DNA of 64,000 nucleotides, taken from NCBI RefSeq assembly GCF_002975405.1, contig NZ_PCPS01000003.1, forward strand, positions 369,939-433,938. Direction: 5' to 3'. Position 1 is the stretch's first letter. Each line of letters opens with the position of its first letter. The DNA comes from Arthrobacter sp. MYb229 (GTDB lineage Bacteria; Actinomycetota; Actinomycetes; Actinomycetales; Micrococcaceae). The notes beneath the pieces are model-generated. The model had not been told where the DNA came from. It saw only the letters and a program-made list of their open reading frames with translations, and made no database searches. Made by a program: the position numbers and the translations under genes. This document shows positions 35,607-44,791 of this stretch, one piece after another.

Positions 35607-36815
35607 GTGGGCGCGGAAGCCAATAATGCAGCTTCTGGAACCCTGCGATGGCTACTGATCCTCGTCGCTACCGCCCTTCTTTCGCAGACCACACTGAACC
35701 TCGTTCGCCCGGTCACCACATACAAGCTCATTTCCCTGGATGCCGGTCCAGTCACGGTTGGGCTCGCCACCGCAGCCTACGCCCTGTTGCCAATGGTCAC
35801 CGCGGTGTGGCTGGGGCGATTCAGTTCACGGATCCCCAAGATTCGTTTTCTCATGCTCGCCGGAGCCGGCTTGATGGGCCTGGGCTCATTGGGCATTGCC
35901 ACGGCTCAGGGATACATCATGGTGGCAGTTGCCAGCGCGATACTTGGCATGGGGCATTTGATGTTCACCATTGGCGGGCAGTCCTCGATCGCCCGCTATT
36001 TTCCCGATGACCAGCTGGATAAGGGCTTCGGCTGGTTCACCGCCGCGTACTCGGCCGGCCAGTTCCTTGGACCGCTGATCGCTGGAATCATCCTCGGCAC
36101 TTCCACGGTGGCCGACTCCCCCGAACGCATTGCCGACATTAATTTATCGTTGTGGATCGGCGGCGCCTGCGCGTTGCTTGCCATTCCGTTGCTCCTGCCT
36201 AATCTGCAACCGAGAATCAAGAAGGTTGCGGCTAGCTCCTCGCCTAAGCCACAGGCTTCGATGGTTTCGATTCTCAGGGTCAAAGGCATGCCCTCGCATA
36301 TGCTCGCCTCGCTGACGCTGCTGTCAATCTTGGACATCCTCACCGCGTTCCTCCCCTTGGTCGCAGAAAAGCATGGCGTGACGCCGGCCGCCGTGGGTGT
36401 CTTGCTGGCAATCCGAGGTAGCGCCTCGGTAGTTTCGCGGCTCTTCCTTCCGTGGATCTCACGCCACTTCAGCCGCAAGTCAATGCTGCTCACCAGCCTG
36501 TATACGGCGGGCATAACCATCGCCATTGCACCCCTGTTCATCGATACACTCTGGCTCGCCGGATTGGCATTGCTTATCGGCGGATTCTTCCTCGGCATGG
36601 GGCAGCCGGTGACCATGACCATGGTGTCCACCTCCGTGCCGTCTCAGGACCGCGGGGCAGCACTCGCGGTACGCCTGATGGGCAATCGCTTGGGCCAGGT
36701 GCTCCTGCCCGTTGCCGCCAGCACCGTGGCGGTCGGGGCGGGACCGGCCGGGGCTATTTGGTTCTGCTGTGGCCTGCTGTGCCTCAGCGGCATTGAGAAA
36801 TCACTGCGTAACTAA
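35607..36815 (+). CDS. MFS transporter
   Basis: A 402-aa major facilitator with twelve hydrophobic segments. Family-type loops are LGRFSSRIPKIRFLM between helices 2 and 3 and LPWISRHFSRKSML in the second half. The start is GTG 35607, preceded by AAAGGTAGG. The substrate is unknown; drug or sugar export are both possible. Confidence 0.87.
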   Translation: MGAEANNAASGTLRWLLILVATALLSQTTLNLVRPVTTYKLISLDAGPVTVGLATAAYALLPMVTAVWLGRFSSRIPKIRFLMLAGAGLMGLGSLGIATAQGYIMVAVASAILGMGHLMFTIGGQSSIARYFPDDQLDKGFGWFTAAYSAGQFLGPLIAGIILGTSTVADSPERIADINLSLWIGGACALLAIPLLLPNLQPRIKKVAASSSPKPQASMVSILRVKGMPSHMLASLTLLSILDILTAFLPLVAEKHGVTPAAVGVLLAIRGSASVVSRLFLPWISRHFSRKSMLLTSLYTAGITIAIAPLFIDTLWLAGLALLIGGFFLGMGQPVTMTMVSTSVPSQDRGAALAVRLMGNRLGQVLLPVAASTVAVGAGPAGAIWFCCGLLCLSGIEKSLRN

Positions 36816-36982
36816 CGTGAGAATGCGCACCCGGTTCTCTCTATGGTTGACAGCAAGCGCTTAGTGCGAGAAAACTAGTAGACGGTGCCGGGCCGCTGGT
36901 AACCCCGGGCTCCAATATTCTGCCGCTTCGAGCGGCCTTCCGCCGAGAGGCGTTCCCGGTCCGGCATCACTTACGTTTCGAA

Positions 36983-37015
36983 GTTAACCTTTGCGACGTA
37001 AACTGTTCAGCGTTA
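36983..37015 (+). promoter_or_regulatory. PHO-box-like repeats upstream of DUF47-pit
   Basis: GTTAACCTTTG and GTTCAGCGTTA lie 22 nt apart (two 11-nt units), ahead of the DUF47 gene. The first unit is almost identical to one of the repeats in the pstS PHO box (47051-47083). Weaker than that box because the middle unit does not fit. Confidence 0.4.
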
Positions 37016-37057
37016 GTACCAAAACTGTGACCTGAGACGAATGGTGCGCCGAACAAC

Positions 37058-37672
37058 GTGAAGTTCCAAATCTTTCCTTCAGCATCGCGCGGCATTGAAT
37101 TGCTGAGCGACTTGGCAAGCACCATCCGCAATTCGGTGGCCAGCGTTTCCGAAATGATCGGCAATCCCGATGGGCGTTCCGAGCAGCTCAAGGAGCTTGC
37201 CACGGCGGAAGCCCAAGCCTCGGATCTCTTGCACGCGTTGCTCACCCACCTGCGTACCAGTTACATCAGTCCGCTACCGCGCGAAGACATGTACATGTTT
37301 TCGCGGCTGCTGCACGAAACCATGGAGCAGCTCCGCGGCATTGGCGAACTGATCAATACCTTGGGTTCCACACCGCTCTCGGACCGAGCGGCCGAGCAGC
37401 TGGAACTGATCTCTCAGCTAGCCGAGCTCGCCTCGAATTCCGTACGAAGCTTGAATAAGCTTGATGATCTGGAAGACAACTGGCTGCAGATGATGCAGTA
37501 CTCAAAGCGTGCGGCACGTACTCACCTGGTTTGGATTGATGAAATCTCCAACTTTTCCAAAGCCTCCACAATTCACAAGCATCAGCGTGTAGCCGATCAC
37601 TTGCTGCTCGCCGCGAACACCCTGCGCCAGTTCTCCGATCACCTCGGCCGCGTACTGGTCAAGGAATCCTAG
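37058..37672 (+). CDS. DUF47 (PhoU-like) accessory protein of Pit
   Basis: A 204-aa all-helical protein of the DUF47/PhoU_div family, which partners low-affinity phosphate transporters. Typical phrases are LHALLTHLRTSYISPLPREDMYMFSRLLHETMEQL and LDDLEDNWLQMM. It starts with a GTG and shows no clear ribosome site. The pit gene follows after 7 nt, so the two are co-transcribed. Confidence 0.88.
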   Translation: MKFQIFPSASRGIELLSDLASTIRNSVASVSEMIGNPDGRSEQLKELATAEAQASDLLHALLTHLRTSYISPLPREDMYMFSRLLHETMEQLRGIGELINTLGSTPLSDRAAEQLELISQLAELASNSVRSLNKLDDLEDNWLQMMQYSKRAARTHLVWIDEISNFSKASTIHKHQRVADHLLLAANTLRQFSDHLGRVLVKES

Positions 37673-37679
37673 AAAACCC

Positions 37680-38699
37680 ATGGATTTGCTCCCCTTATTC
37701 ACCACCATCGCCATCGTATTAACTCTGGGTTATGCGGTGCTCAACGGATTCAGGGACTCCTCGACCGCCGTCGCAGCGGCCGTACGCACCCGCGCGCTGA
37801 GCCCGGGCATCGCCGTCGGTGCCGCCGCCTTGTTCGCGTTCATCGGCACCATGGCGACCACCACCTTCAGTACGGTGTTGATCAGCCGGCTGAATATGCA
37901 GCTGCCCGAAGACACCGTCGGGATGAAGTTGTTGATCGCCGCGCTCTTGGCCGCCGGGGCCTGGCTGCTGTTTTGCTGGTGGCGTGGCATACCGGTCTCC
38001 TCTACGCACGCGTTAATCTCCGCGTTGGTCGGTGCCGGTGCGGCGAACTCCTGGCTGGGCAACGAGTCGCTGGGCGGCGCGGTGGAACTTTTTACCCGCT
38101 CCGTGCTGCTCCCCCTGCTGGTCACCCCGCTCATCGCGTACGCCGCGTCCTTCTTGCTGGTGGTCCCCGCAACCTGGCTGATGCGCCACGATACTTCCAG
38201 AGACGTCAATACCCGCTCCCGAGCCGGCCAGGCTATCGCGGCTTGCGCCGTGGCGCTGGGCCTCGGGCTGCAGGACGGACAGCGTACCGCGGCAACGATC
38301 ACCCTGGTGCTCATCACCGGCGGACATATGGATCCGGGGCCGGTGGCCTTGGCCATTCAGCTGATCGCCGCTTCGGCGCTGTCTTTCGGGGTGCTCCTCG
38401 GCGGCTGGCGGATCACCTATACGCTCTCGCGCCGGCTGGTGAATTTTGATCCGCTGCGTGGCATGGTCGCCCAAGGCGTTGCCGCAACCATGCTCTACGT
38501 CGGCTCGATGCTGCTGCACCTGCCGCTGTCCACCACCCAGGCGGTCACCAGCTCGATTGTCGGCGCCGGCGCGAACCAGGCCTTCGAGTCGGTCGTCTGG
38601 TACCGGGTCGTGAAGGTCTACGGGCACTGGATCGCCACCCCGGCAATCTGCATACTTGCCGGGGCGATCCTGGCCCTTGCCATGGACCCGGTGGGCTAG
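37680..38699 (+). CDS. pit: Inorganic phosphate transporter, PiT family
   Basis: A 339-aa membrane permease for metal-phosphate/H+ symport. The two PiT signature repeats are seen as GFRDSSTAVAAAVRTRALSPG near the N-terminus and SSTHALISALVGAGAA / STTQAVTSSIVGAGANQ around the central and C-terminal helices. The first repeat reads FRDSS where GANDA/N is common, a feature of actinobacterial Pit. The stop codon overlaps the convergent stop of the molybdoprotein gene (CTAG). Confidence 0.9.
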   Translation: MDLLPLFTTIAIVLTLGYAVLNGFRDSSTAVAAAVRTRALSPGIAVGAAALFAFIGTMATTTFSTVLISRLNMQLPEDTVGMKLLIAALLAAGAWLLFCWWRGIPVSSTHALISALVGAGAANSWLGNESLGGAVELFTRSVLLPLLVTPLIAYAASFLLVVPATWLMRHDTSRDVNTRSRAGQAIAACAVALGLGLQDGQRTAATITLVLITGGHMDPGPVALAIQLIAASALSFGVLLGGWRITYTLSRRLVNFDPLRGMVAQGVAATMLYVGSMLLHLPLSTTQAVTSSIVGAGANQAFESVVWYRVVKVYGHWIATPAICILAGAILALAMDPVG

Positions 38700-41017
38700 C
38701 TATCCAAGGTCGGGCCGGGCTGCTCGGTATGCGGCACGAAGCGTACGCTCATCGCCTTGAAGCCAGGAGTGTTGGACTCGCGGGCGACTAGTCCGCGGTG
38801 CACCAACGCGTTGGCCTCCGGGAAGTATGCTGCGGCACACCCCTTTGCCGTCGGGTAGGACACCAGACGGAACCTGTTCGCCCGGCGTTCGGTGCCGGCG
38901 AAGGTTGAGATCACATCGACCAATTCGCGGTCCTTGAACCCCATCTCGGTCAGGTCCTCCGGGTGAATGAGGATTACTCGACGCCCGTCCTTGATGCCAC
39001 GGTACCGGTCATCCAGTCCGTAGAACGTGGTGTTGTACTGATCATGGCTGCGCATGGTCTGCAAGATCAGGTGGCCTTCCGGCGCCTTGAGCGCCTCGAA
39101 AGGCGAGACCGTGAACCGCCCCTTGCCGATGTCGGTGGCGAAGGAGCGCGAATCGCGTGGCGCGTTGGGCAGCACGAACCCGTTCCGTTCGCGCACCCGT
39201 CGGTTGAAGTCCTCGAACCCGGGCAGCACCCGAGCGATATGATCACGGATCACGTCATAGTCCTCGGCCATGGCCCGCCAGTTCACGACGTGGTCATCTC
39301 CCAGGATGGCTTGGGCCATGCGAGCCACGATCACCGGTTCGGACAGCAGGTGCTCGGAGACCGGGGTGAGCCGGCCCTGGGTCGAATGGATCACCGACAT
39401 CGAGTCTTCCACGGAGAGGAACTGCGCACCCTTTGGGTGCTTATCGTCCTTGTCCGTGCGCCCCAGCGTCGGCAGGATCAGCGAGGTCTGCCCGTGCACC
39501 ACGTGGGATCGGTTTGGCTTGGTGGAGATGTGCACCGTGAGCTTGGCACGCTGCATGCCCGCTTCGAGCAACTCGGTTTCCGAGTTCGCCAGGGCGAAGT
39601 TGCCGCCCATGGAGACGAACACGTCCACCTCGTCCTGCTCAAAGGCGTCCAACGCCTCCGTGGAGTCGTAGCCATGGGCGCGTGGGGAGTCGATGCCGAA
39701 TTCGGCATCCAGCGCCTCCAGGAGCTCTTCTGTGGGCTTCTCCCAGATCCCCATGGTGCGGTCGCCCTGCACATTCGAGTGGCCGCGTACCGGGCATGCT
39801 CCGGCGCCCGGCTTGCCGAAGTTGCCTTGCAGCAGCAGCAGGTTGATGATTTCCTTCAGCGTCGGCACCGAGTGCGGCTGCTGGGTCAAGCCCAGCGCCC
39901 AGCAGAAGATGGAGGCCTTGGAAGCAATGAGCAGTTCGGCGATCTCGGTGATCTGCGCACGGGTCAGGCCGGTGGCCTCTTCGGTGGCTTCCCAATCCAG
40001 TTCTGCGCGGGCGCTCTTGTAGGCTTCGAACCCGTCGGTCACTTCGGCGACGAACTTCTGGTCCACCACGGATCCCGGATTCTTCTCCTCCTCGGCAAGC
40101 AAGAGATGCCCGAAGGCCTGGAAGAGCGCCAGGTCTCCACCGACCTTGATCTGCAGGAAGTGCGTGCTGATTTCGCTCGGCTTGCCGAGCATGCCGCCCA
40201 CGGTCTGCGGGTCTTTGAATCCAAAGAATCCGGCCTCGGGCAGCGGATTCACCGCAACGATCTTGGCACCGCGCTTGCGTGCGTCGGCGAGCGCCGAGAG
40301 CATCCGCGGGTGGTTGGTTCCCGGGTTCTGGCCGACCACGAAGATCAGTTCGGCGTGGTCGAAGTCTTCCAGCGAGACGGTGCCCTTGCCGATGCCGATG
40401 GTCGGATTCATGGCCGAGCCCGAGGACTCATGGCACATGTTCGAGCAGTCGGGCAGGTTGTTGGTGCCCAGCGAACGGGCGAGCAGCTGGTACATGAACG
40501 CCGTCTCGTTTGCCGTGCGCCCCGAGGTGTAGAAGACGCACTTCTCCGGGGTGCTGGCCTTGACGTGCTCACCGATGGTGCTGAAGGCTTCGGCCCAGCT
40601 AATCGGCTTGTAGTGGGTATCTCCGGCACGGATGATCATCGGTGCGCTGATGCGCCCCTGTGAGCCAAGCCAGTATTCTGTTTTTTCGCGCAATACGCTG
40701 ATCGGGTGCTGCTCCCACCACTCCGGGGTGACGGTGCGGGCGCTGGCCTCCTCGGCGATGGCCTTGGCACCGTTCTCGCAGAATTCTGCCGGCTTGCGTG
40801 CCCCGGTAATCGATTCGGGCCAGGCGCAGCCCGGGCAGTCGAATCCACCGCGCTGGTTGATGCGCGCCATGGAAAGCAGGGTGCGGCTTACCCCTGCTTC
40901 GGCGAAGCCGCGTTGCAAGGAAACGGCGACGGCCTTGAGGCCGGCGGCGCTGCGCTTGGGGTCACCGACCTTGAGATCATCTTCATTGATGTCATCTTTG
41001 GGGGCTGGGAGATGCAT
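38696..41017 (-). CDS. FdhF/YdeP family molybdopterin oxidoreductase
   Basis: A 773-aa enzyme resembling the alpha subunit of formate dehydrogenase (YdeP group), binding bis-molybdopterin guanine dinucleotide. N-terminal FDCPGCAWP retains only part of the usual Fe-S cysteine set; molybdopterin phrases include ELIFVVGQNPGTNHPRM, ACPVRGHSNVQGDRTMG and the C-terminal RFRLVSYPTAKGCAAAYFPE. ATG 41017 has a GGAGGA site; the frame is open to 41119. No electron-transfer subunit lies nearby. The fdhD gene upstream would sulfurate its cofactor. Confidence 0.9.
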   Translation of the reverse strand: MHLPAPKDDINEDDLKVGDPKRSAAGLKAVAVSLQRGFAEAGVSRTLLSMARINQRGGFDCPGCAWPESITGARKPAEFCENGAKAIAEEASARTVTPEWWEQHPISVLREKTEYWLGSQGRISAPMIIRAGDTHYKPISWAEAFSTIGEHVKASTPEKCVFYTSGRTANETAFMYQLLARSLGTNNLPDCSNMCHESSGSAMNPTIGIGKGTVSLEDFDHAELIFVVGQNPGTNHPRMLSALADARKRGAKIVAVNPLPEAGFFGFKDPQTVGGMLGKPSEISTHFLQIKVGGDLALFQAFGHLLLAEEEKNPGSVVDQKFVAEVTDGFEAYKSARAELDWEATEEATGLTRAQITEIAELLIASKASIFCWALGLTQQPHSVPTLKEIINLLLLQGNFGKPGAGACPVRGHSNVQGDRTMGIWEKPTEELLEALDAEFGIDSPRAHGYDSTEALDAFEQDEVDVFVSMGGNFALANSETELLEAGMQRAKLTVHISTKPNRSHVVHGQTSLILPTLGRTDKDDKHPKGAQFLSVEDSMSVIHSTQGRLTPVSEHLLSEPVIVARMAQAILGDDHVVNWRAMAEDYDVIRDHIARVLPGFEDFNRRVRERNGFVLPNAPRDSRSFATDIGKGRFTVSPFEALKAPEGHLILQTMRSHDQYNTTFYGLDDRYRGIKDGRRVILIHPEDLTEMGFKDRELVDVISTFAGTERRANRFRLVSYPTAKGCAAAYFPEANALVHRGLVARESNTPGFKAMSVRFVPHTEQPGPTLDS

Positions 41018-41034
41018 GGTATTCCTCCACTGAG

Positions 41035-41868
41035 CTACTGAGTGCCTAAAATGCGTTGGGCATGAGTGTATAAGTTGATGCTGTTCCCACGGGAGAATCC
41101 GGCCAGCGTTACGCCACATTCATCTGCCAGCTCTACGGCTAGCGAAGAAGGTGCGCTGACGGCGCTGAGCACCGGGATTCCCGCCATGGCGGCTTTCTGG
41201 ACCAATTCGAATGACGCGCGTCCGGAAACCTGCAGAATTGTATGGCTCAGCGGCAGGCGGTTATCACGCAGCGCCGCGCCGATGACCTTGTCCACCGCGT
41301 TGTGCCGCCCCACGTCTTCGCGCAGGATGAGCAGCTCACCGGTGGTGCTGAAAAGCCCCGCGGCGTGGACCCCGCCGGTGGAGCTGAAGAGCTTCTGGGA
41401 GTCGCGCAGGGTGTCCGGCATTGCCAACAGCACCGCGAGCTCCAGCCGCCCGGCTTCGGGATCGAGCTCGTAGCTGGATTTCTTGCGGACCTCGTCGATG
41501 GAGTTGGTTCCGCAGATGCCGCAGGCCGAGCTGGTCACCACGTTGCGGGCCGCGGACGGGTCAGGCGGCTGGGCGCCGAAACCCAATTGGGCCTCGATGA
41601 CGTTATAGGTTTGGTTGCCCTCATCATCGGTGCCCATGCAGTAGCGCATGGCGGTCAGCTGCTCGGAGCGCGCAATGATCCCCTCCGCGTGCAGGAAGCC
41701 GGCGACCAAGTCGAAGTCGTCCCCTGGCGTGCGCATCGAAGTGGTGAATGCGGTGGATCCGAAGCGGATCTCCAATGGCTCTTCACCGGCAAGCTTTTCC
41801 TCGCGGACGAAGCTGCTACCGCCCAGCGTGGCGCGGATAATGCGCCGTCGCAGGATCTTGCGTCCCAT
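41035..41868 (-). CDS. fdhD: FdhD sulfurtransferase for formate dehydrogenase
   Basis: A 277-aa protein that transfers sulfur from a cysteine desulfurase to the molybdenum cofactor of formate dehydrogenase-type enzymes. The sulfur-relay cysteines are in SACGICGT, and the conserved GGVHAAGLF, REDVGRHNAVDKVIG and SGRASFELVQKAAMAGIP are present. ATG 41868 was chosen over 41904. The 17-nt gap to the molybdoprotein gene indicates an operon. Confidence 0.94.
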   Translation of the reverse strand: MGRKILRRRIIRATLGGSSFVREEKLAGEEPLEIRFGSTAFTTSMRTPGDDFDLVAGFLHAEGIIARSEQLTAMRYCMGTDDEGNQTYNVIEAQLGFGAQPPDPSAARNVVTSSACGICGTNSIDEVRKKSSYELDPEAGRLELAVLLAMPDTLRDSQKLFSSTGGVHAAGLFSTTGELLILREDVGRHNAVDKVIGAALRDNRLPLSHTILQVSGRASFELVQKAAMAGIPVLSAVSAPSSLAVELADECGVTLAGFSRGNSINLYTHAQRILGTQ

Positions 41869-41956
41869 TGCGGTATCTCTTTTCTTGCAAGTGCCCTGAG
41901 TCACATACCAACGTAACCTAAAGTCTGCTTCCGGCGCATCCTCATGACTTCATTTA

Positions 41957-42154
41957 TTACTTGGCGTCAGGCTGGAAGAGGTCTTCGATCCGGCAGCCGA
42001 AAACTTCGGCGAGTTTGAACGCCAGCGGCAGAGACGGGTCATAGCGGCCCTTCTCCAGCGAAATGATCGTTTGCCTGGAGACTCCGAGCTCGTCGGCGAG
42101 CGCCTGCTGGGAGAAGCCCCGCTCCAAGCGGCGTGCGGGCAAGGTGTTTTCCAC
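41957..42154 (-). CDS. XRE family helix-turn-helix regulator (small)
   Basis: A 65-aa DNA-binding protein consisting only of the HTH domain (FSQQALADELGVSRQTIISLEKGRYDPSLPLAFKLAEVF). The GTG start shares a base with the stop of the preceding membrane-protein gene (TAGTG). The pair of a small XRE repressor with a DUF2178-like membrane protein is common in Gram-positive bacteria. Confidence 0.88.
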   Translation of the reverse strand: MENTLPARRLERGFSQQALADELGVSRQTIISLEKGRYDPSLPLAFKLAEVFGCRIEDLFQPDAK

Positions 42155-42618
42155 TACCCTTCAGCTCGCTTGATCAGCCAGTAGCGAACCGCGAAGTCAA
42201 CCATGGCCACCATCACGACGCCGGCTAGCACCAGTCCTATCGACGCCTGGAACTGCAGGAAGGAAAACACCGCGCCACCCAGGCCGCAGACGAGCAGAAG
42301 GTCTTGGAAGACCCCGACTGCAGCCTTGTCGTACCACTGGGATTCCACCGATATCTCGGGATTTTTAGTGGCCCCGCGCAAGGTATCTCGGTCCAGCAGC
42401 AGCGCCCAGCAGGCTACCGAAAGTACCGGCAGCAGGCCGGCCATCATGACCAGGGCCGCCATTACGAAATTTTCCGGGAAGTTCAGCCTGGCGAAGAGCA
42501 GTCCCCCGCCGGCGGAGAGCACGAGCCCCACCAGCAGGCTGGTGATGATCAGCGCCGCCGAGCCGCCGCCGAAGCGCGATCGCCCCCACTTGGACTGGGC
42601 CACGGTTTTTGTGTTCAT
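42154..42618 (-). CDS. Small membrane protein (DUF2178-like)
   Basis: A 154-aa protein with four hydrophobic segments (about 20-45, 52-75, 105-125, 130-148). The central cytoplasmic part reads DRDTLRGATKNPEIS. AGGAG precedes ATG 42618. Coupled to the XRE regulator; function unknown. Confidence 0.8.
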   Translation of the reverse strand: MNTKTVAQSKWGRSRFGGGSAALIITSLLVGLVLSAGGGLLFARLNFPENFVMAALVMMAGLLPVLSVACWALLLDRDTLRGATKNPEISVESQWYDKAAVGVFQDLLLVCGLGGAVFSFLQFQASIGLVLAGVVMVAMVDFAVRYWLIKRAEG

Positions 42619-42656
42619 CTCAACTCCTGCTTCAATCCCTTAGCACGTAAACCTCA

Positions 42657-42697
42657 CTTTACAGACAAGCTTACTTTACAGTCAAGCGACCTTTACA
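42657..42697 (-). promoter_or_regulatory. Promoter with three CTTTACA repeats at 17-nt period
   Basis: CTTTACA occurs at 42657-42663, 42674-42680 and 42691-42697, exactly 17 nt apart. On the minus strand a -35 TTGACT and a -10 TAAAGT with 18-nt spacing overlap the repeats, so the small XRE regulator could bind here to repress its own operon. Confidence 0.6.
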
Positions 42698-42711
42698 TCA
42701 TTGCTTAAAAA

Positions 42712-42745
42712 CCAGCGGCGCCTTGCTTTCGCATGGCGCCGCTGG
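42712..42745 (-). terminator. Terminator of the pst operon
   Basis: CCAGCGGCGCC (42712-42722) and GGCGCCGCTGG (42735-42745) form a perfect 11-bp stem with a 12-nt loop, followed on the minus strand by TTTTT. It ends transcription past pstB. Confidence 0.85.
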
Positions 42746-42829
42746 CGGTGATCCCCTCCAGGATCCCCGGAAGACCCCCCTTCCGGTCCGTCTGCCGCCC
42801 CGTCGCAATAGGGGCAGGAGACGAAATCT

Positions 42830-43609
42830 TTAGCCGAAGCGTCCGGAGACGTAATCCTCGGTGGCCTTCTGCTCCGGGTTGGAGAAGATGGCAGCGGTTT
42901 CGTTGTACTCGATGAGCTTGCCCGGCTTGCCGGTGCCCGCGATGTTGAAGAACGCGGTCCGATCCGAAACGCGCGCGGCCTGCTGCATATTGTGGGTCAC
43001 GATCACCACGGTGAATTCGCTCTTCAGCTCGTTGATCAGGTCCTCGATGGCCAGCGTGGAGATCGGGTCCAGCGCCGAGCAAGGCTCATCCATCAAGATC
43101 ACGTCGGGCTTCACCGCGATGGTGCGCGCGATGCACAGTCGCTGCTGCTGGCCACCGGAGAGCCCGGAGCCTGGCTTGTCCAAACGATCCTTGACTTCGT
43201 TCCACAGGTTCGCGCCGCGCAAGGACTTCTCCACCAGCGAGTCCGCATCCGAGCGGGAGATCTTCTTGCCGTTCAGCTTCACTCCGGCCAGCACATTGTC
43301 CTTGATGGACATGGTGGGGAACGGATTCGGACGCTGGAAGACCATGCCGATCTGGCTGCGCACGGTCACCGGGTCAACGCCTGGGCCGTAGAGGTCGTCG
43401 CCGTCGAGCAGCACCTCGCCCTCGACGCGGCCGCCGGGGATGACTTCATGCATGCGGTTCAGCGTGCGCAGGAAGGTCGACTTGCCGCAGCCCGAGGGGC
43501 CGATGAACGCGGTGACGGACTTTGGCTCGATGTTGATCGAGATATCTTCAACAGCGAGGAACTTGGAGTAGTAGACGTTCAGATCTTTGACGTCGATACG
43601 TTTTGCCAT
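42830..43609 (-). CDS. pstB: Phosphate ABC transporter ATP-binding protein PstB
   Basis: A 259-aa ATPase of the high-affinity phosphate importer: Walker [10 protein letters not shown] (about 34-42), signature [14 protein letters not shown], Walker [14 protein letters not shown] and the PstB-specific [30 protein letters not shown] precedes ATG 43609. Last gene of pstSCAB; no phoU gene follows it here. Confidence 0.96.
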   Translation of the reverse strand: MAKRIDVKDLNVYYSKFLAVEDISINIEPKSVTAFIGPSGCGKSTFLRTLNRMHEVIPGGRVEGEVLLDGDDLYGPGVDPVTVRSQIGMVFQRPNPFPTMSIKDNVLAGVKLNGKKISRSDADSLVEKSLRGANLWNEVKDRLDKPGSGLSGGQQQRLCIARTIAVKPDVILMDEPCSALDPISTLAIEDLINELKSEFTVVIVTHNMQQAARVSDRTAFFNIAGTGKPGKLIEYNETAAIFSNPEQKATEDYVSGRFG

Positions 43610-43657
43610 GATGTATTCCTTGAAAATCTAGTGGGGTGAGTGCCGGAGCCTAGCGGC

Positions 43658-44791
43658 TCAACGGCCCTTCTTCGGGGCGAACAGCGAGGCGATCAATCGG
43701 GCACCGAGGTTCAGCGCCATCACCATCAGGATCAGCAGCAGGGCAGCGGCCCAGGCGCGCTGCACCGAAGGGTCGATATTCGTCGGGCTGGTCGGAGTCA
43801 GGATCTGGTAGTAGATGAAGGTCGGCAGCGTGGACATCCAGTTTGCGAAGACGTTCGTATTGATGCTGCTGGCAATGCCTGCGGTCACCAGGATCGGTGC
43901 GGTCTCGCCAATCACGCGGGCAATAGCCAGGGTGACGCCGGAGGCGATACCGGAGATCGCGGTCGGGATGACTACCTTCAAGATGGTGCGCCAGCGGCGC
44001 ACACCCAGCGCGTAGGACGCCTCGCGCAACTCGTTCGGAACGATCTTAAGCATTTCCTCGGTGGAGCGTACCACCGTGGGGATCATCAGCACGCTGAGCG
44101 CTACCGCCGCGACGATGCCCATGCGGGCGTTGGGGCCCAGGAGCAGTCCGAAGAACGCGGCGGCGAACAGGCCGGCCACGATGGACGGAATGCCGGTCAT
44201 CACGTCAACGAAGAAGGTAATGGCCTTGGCCAGCACTCCGTTCTTCCCGTATTCGACGAGGTATACCGCGGTGAGCATGCCCACCGGCACCGAGATCAAG
44301 GTAGCCCACAAGGTGATCATCAGCGTGCCCAGCAGTGCGTGGTAGGCGCCGCCGATGACCGGTGCGCCGTCCGCTACGCTCTGGTTGTCCACCGCACCGG
44401 TGACCCCGTTCATGGAGCTGAACAGGAAGTGCGAGTTCATCCCCGGCAATCCCTTTTCCAGAACCGTGTAGAGCACCGAGGCCAGCGGGATCAGCGCCAG
44501 CAGGAAGGCCCCGTAGATCAGGTAGGTCCACATGGCGTTGCGGCCCTGGCGCCTGCCCTCGACCACCGAGGTGAGCACGGTACCGGCGATCACGAAGAGC
44601 ACCGCCGAGTAGATCGCGAAGGTTGCCACGCTGAAGCCGGTCAGCGTGGAGAACGCGGCGCCGACAATGATCGCGCCGGCCGCGGTGGCGGGCACCGCCC
44701 AGCGGGGCAGCTTTCCCTTGGAAAGCGAATTGCGCTTGCGGCTCGGCGGGGTCGGCTGGGCCGCTTGGGTGTTGGCAGTCATGACACTCAT
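43658..44791 (-). CDS. pstA: Phosphate ABC transporter permease PstA
   Basis: A 377-aa inner-membrane permease, longer than enterobacterial PstA because of about 60 extra N-terminal residues. The EAA-type loop reads VPNELREASYALGVRRWRTILKVVIPTA. Its ATG at 44791 overlaps the pstC stop (ATGA); ATG 44782 is an alternative. Confidence 0.94.
   Translation of the reverse strand: MSVMTANTQAAQPTPPSRKRNSLSKGKLPRWAVPATAAGAIIVGAAFSTLTGFSVATFAIYSAVLFVIAGTVLTSVVEGRRQGRNAMWTYLIYGAFLLALIPLASVLYTVLEKGLPGMNSHFLFSSMNGVTGAVDNQSVADGAPVIGGAYHALLGTLMITLWATLISVPVGMLTAVYLVEYGKNGVLAKAITFFVDVMTGIPSIVAGLFAAAFFGLLLGPNARMGIVAAVALSVLMIPTVVRSTEEMLKIVPNELREASYALGVRRWRTILKVVIPTAISGIASGVTLAIARVIGETAPILVTAGIASSINTNVFANWMSTLPTFIYYQILTPTSPTNIDPSVQRAWAAALLLILMVMALNLGARLIASLFAPKKGR

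Noticed and set aside
38963..40663. A 566-codon plus-strand frame opposite the FdhF-like gene
   Set aside because: Shadow of the molybdoprotein gene, rich in His/Arg/Gly repeats and without a ribosome site.
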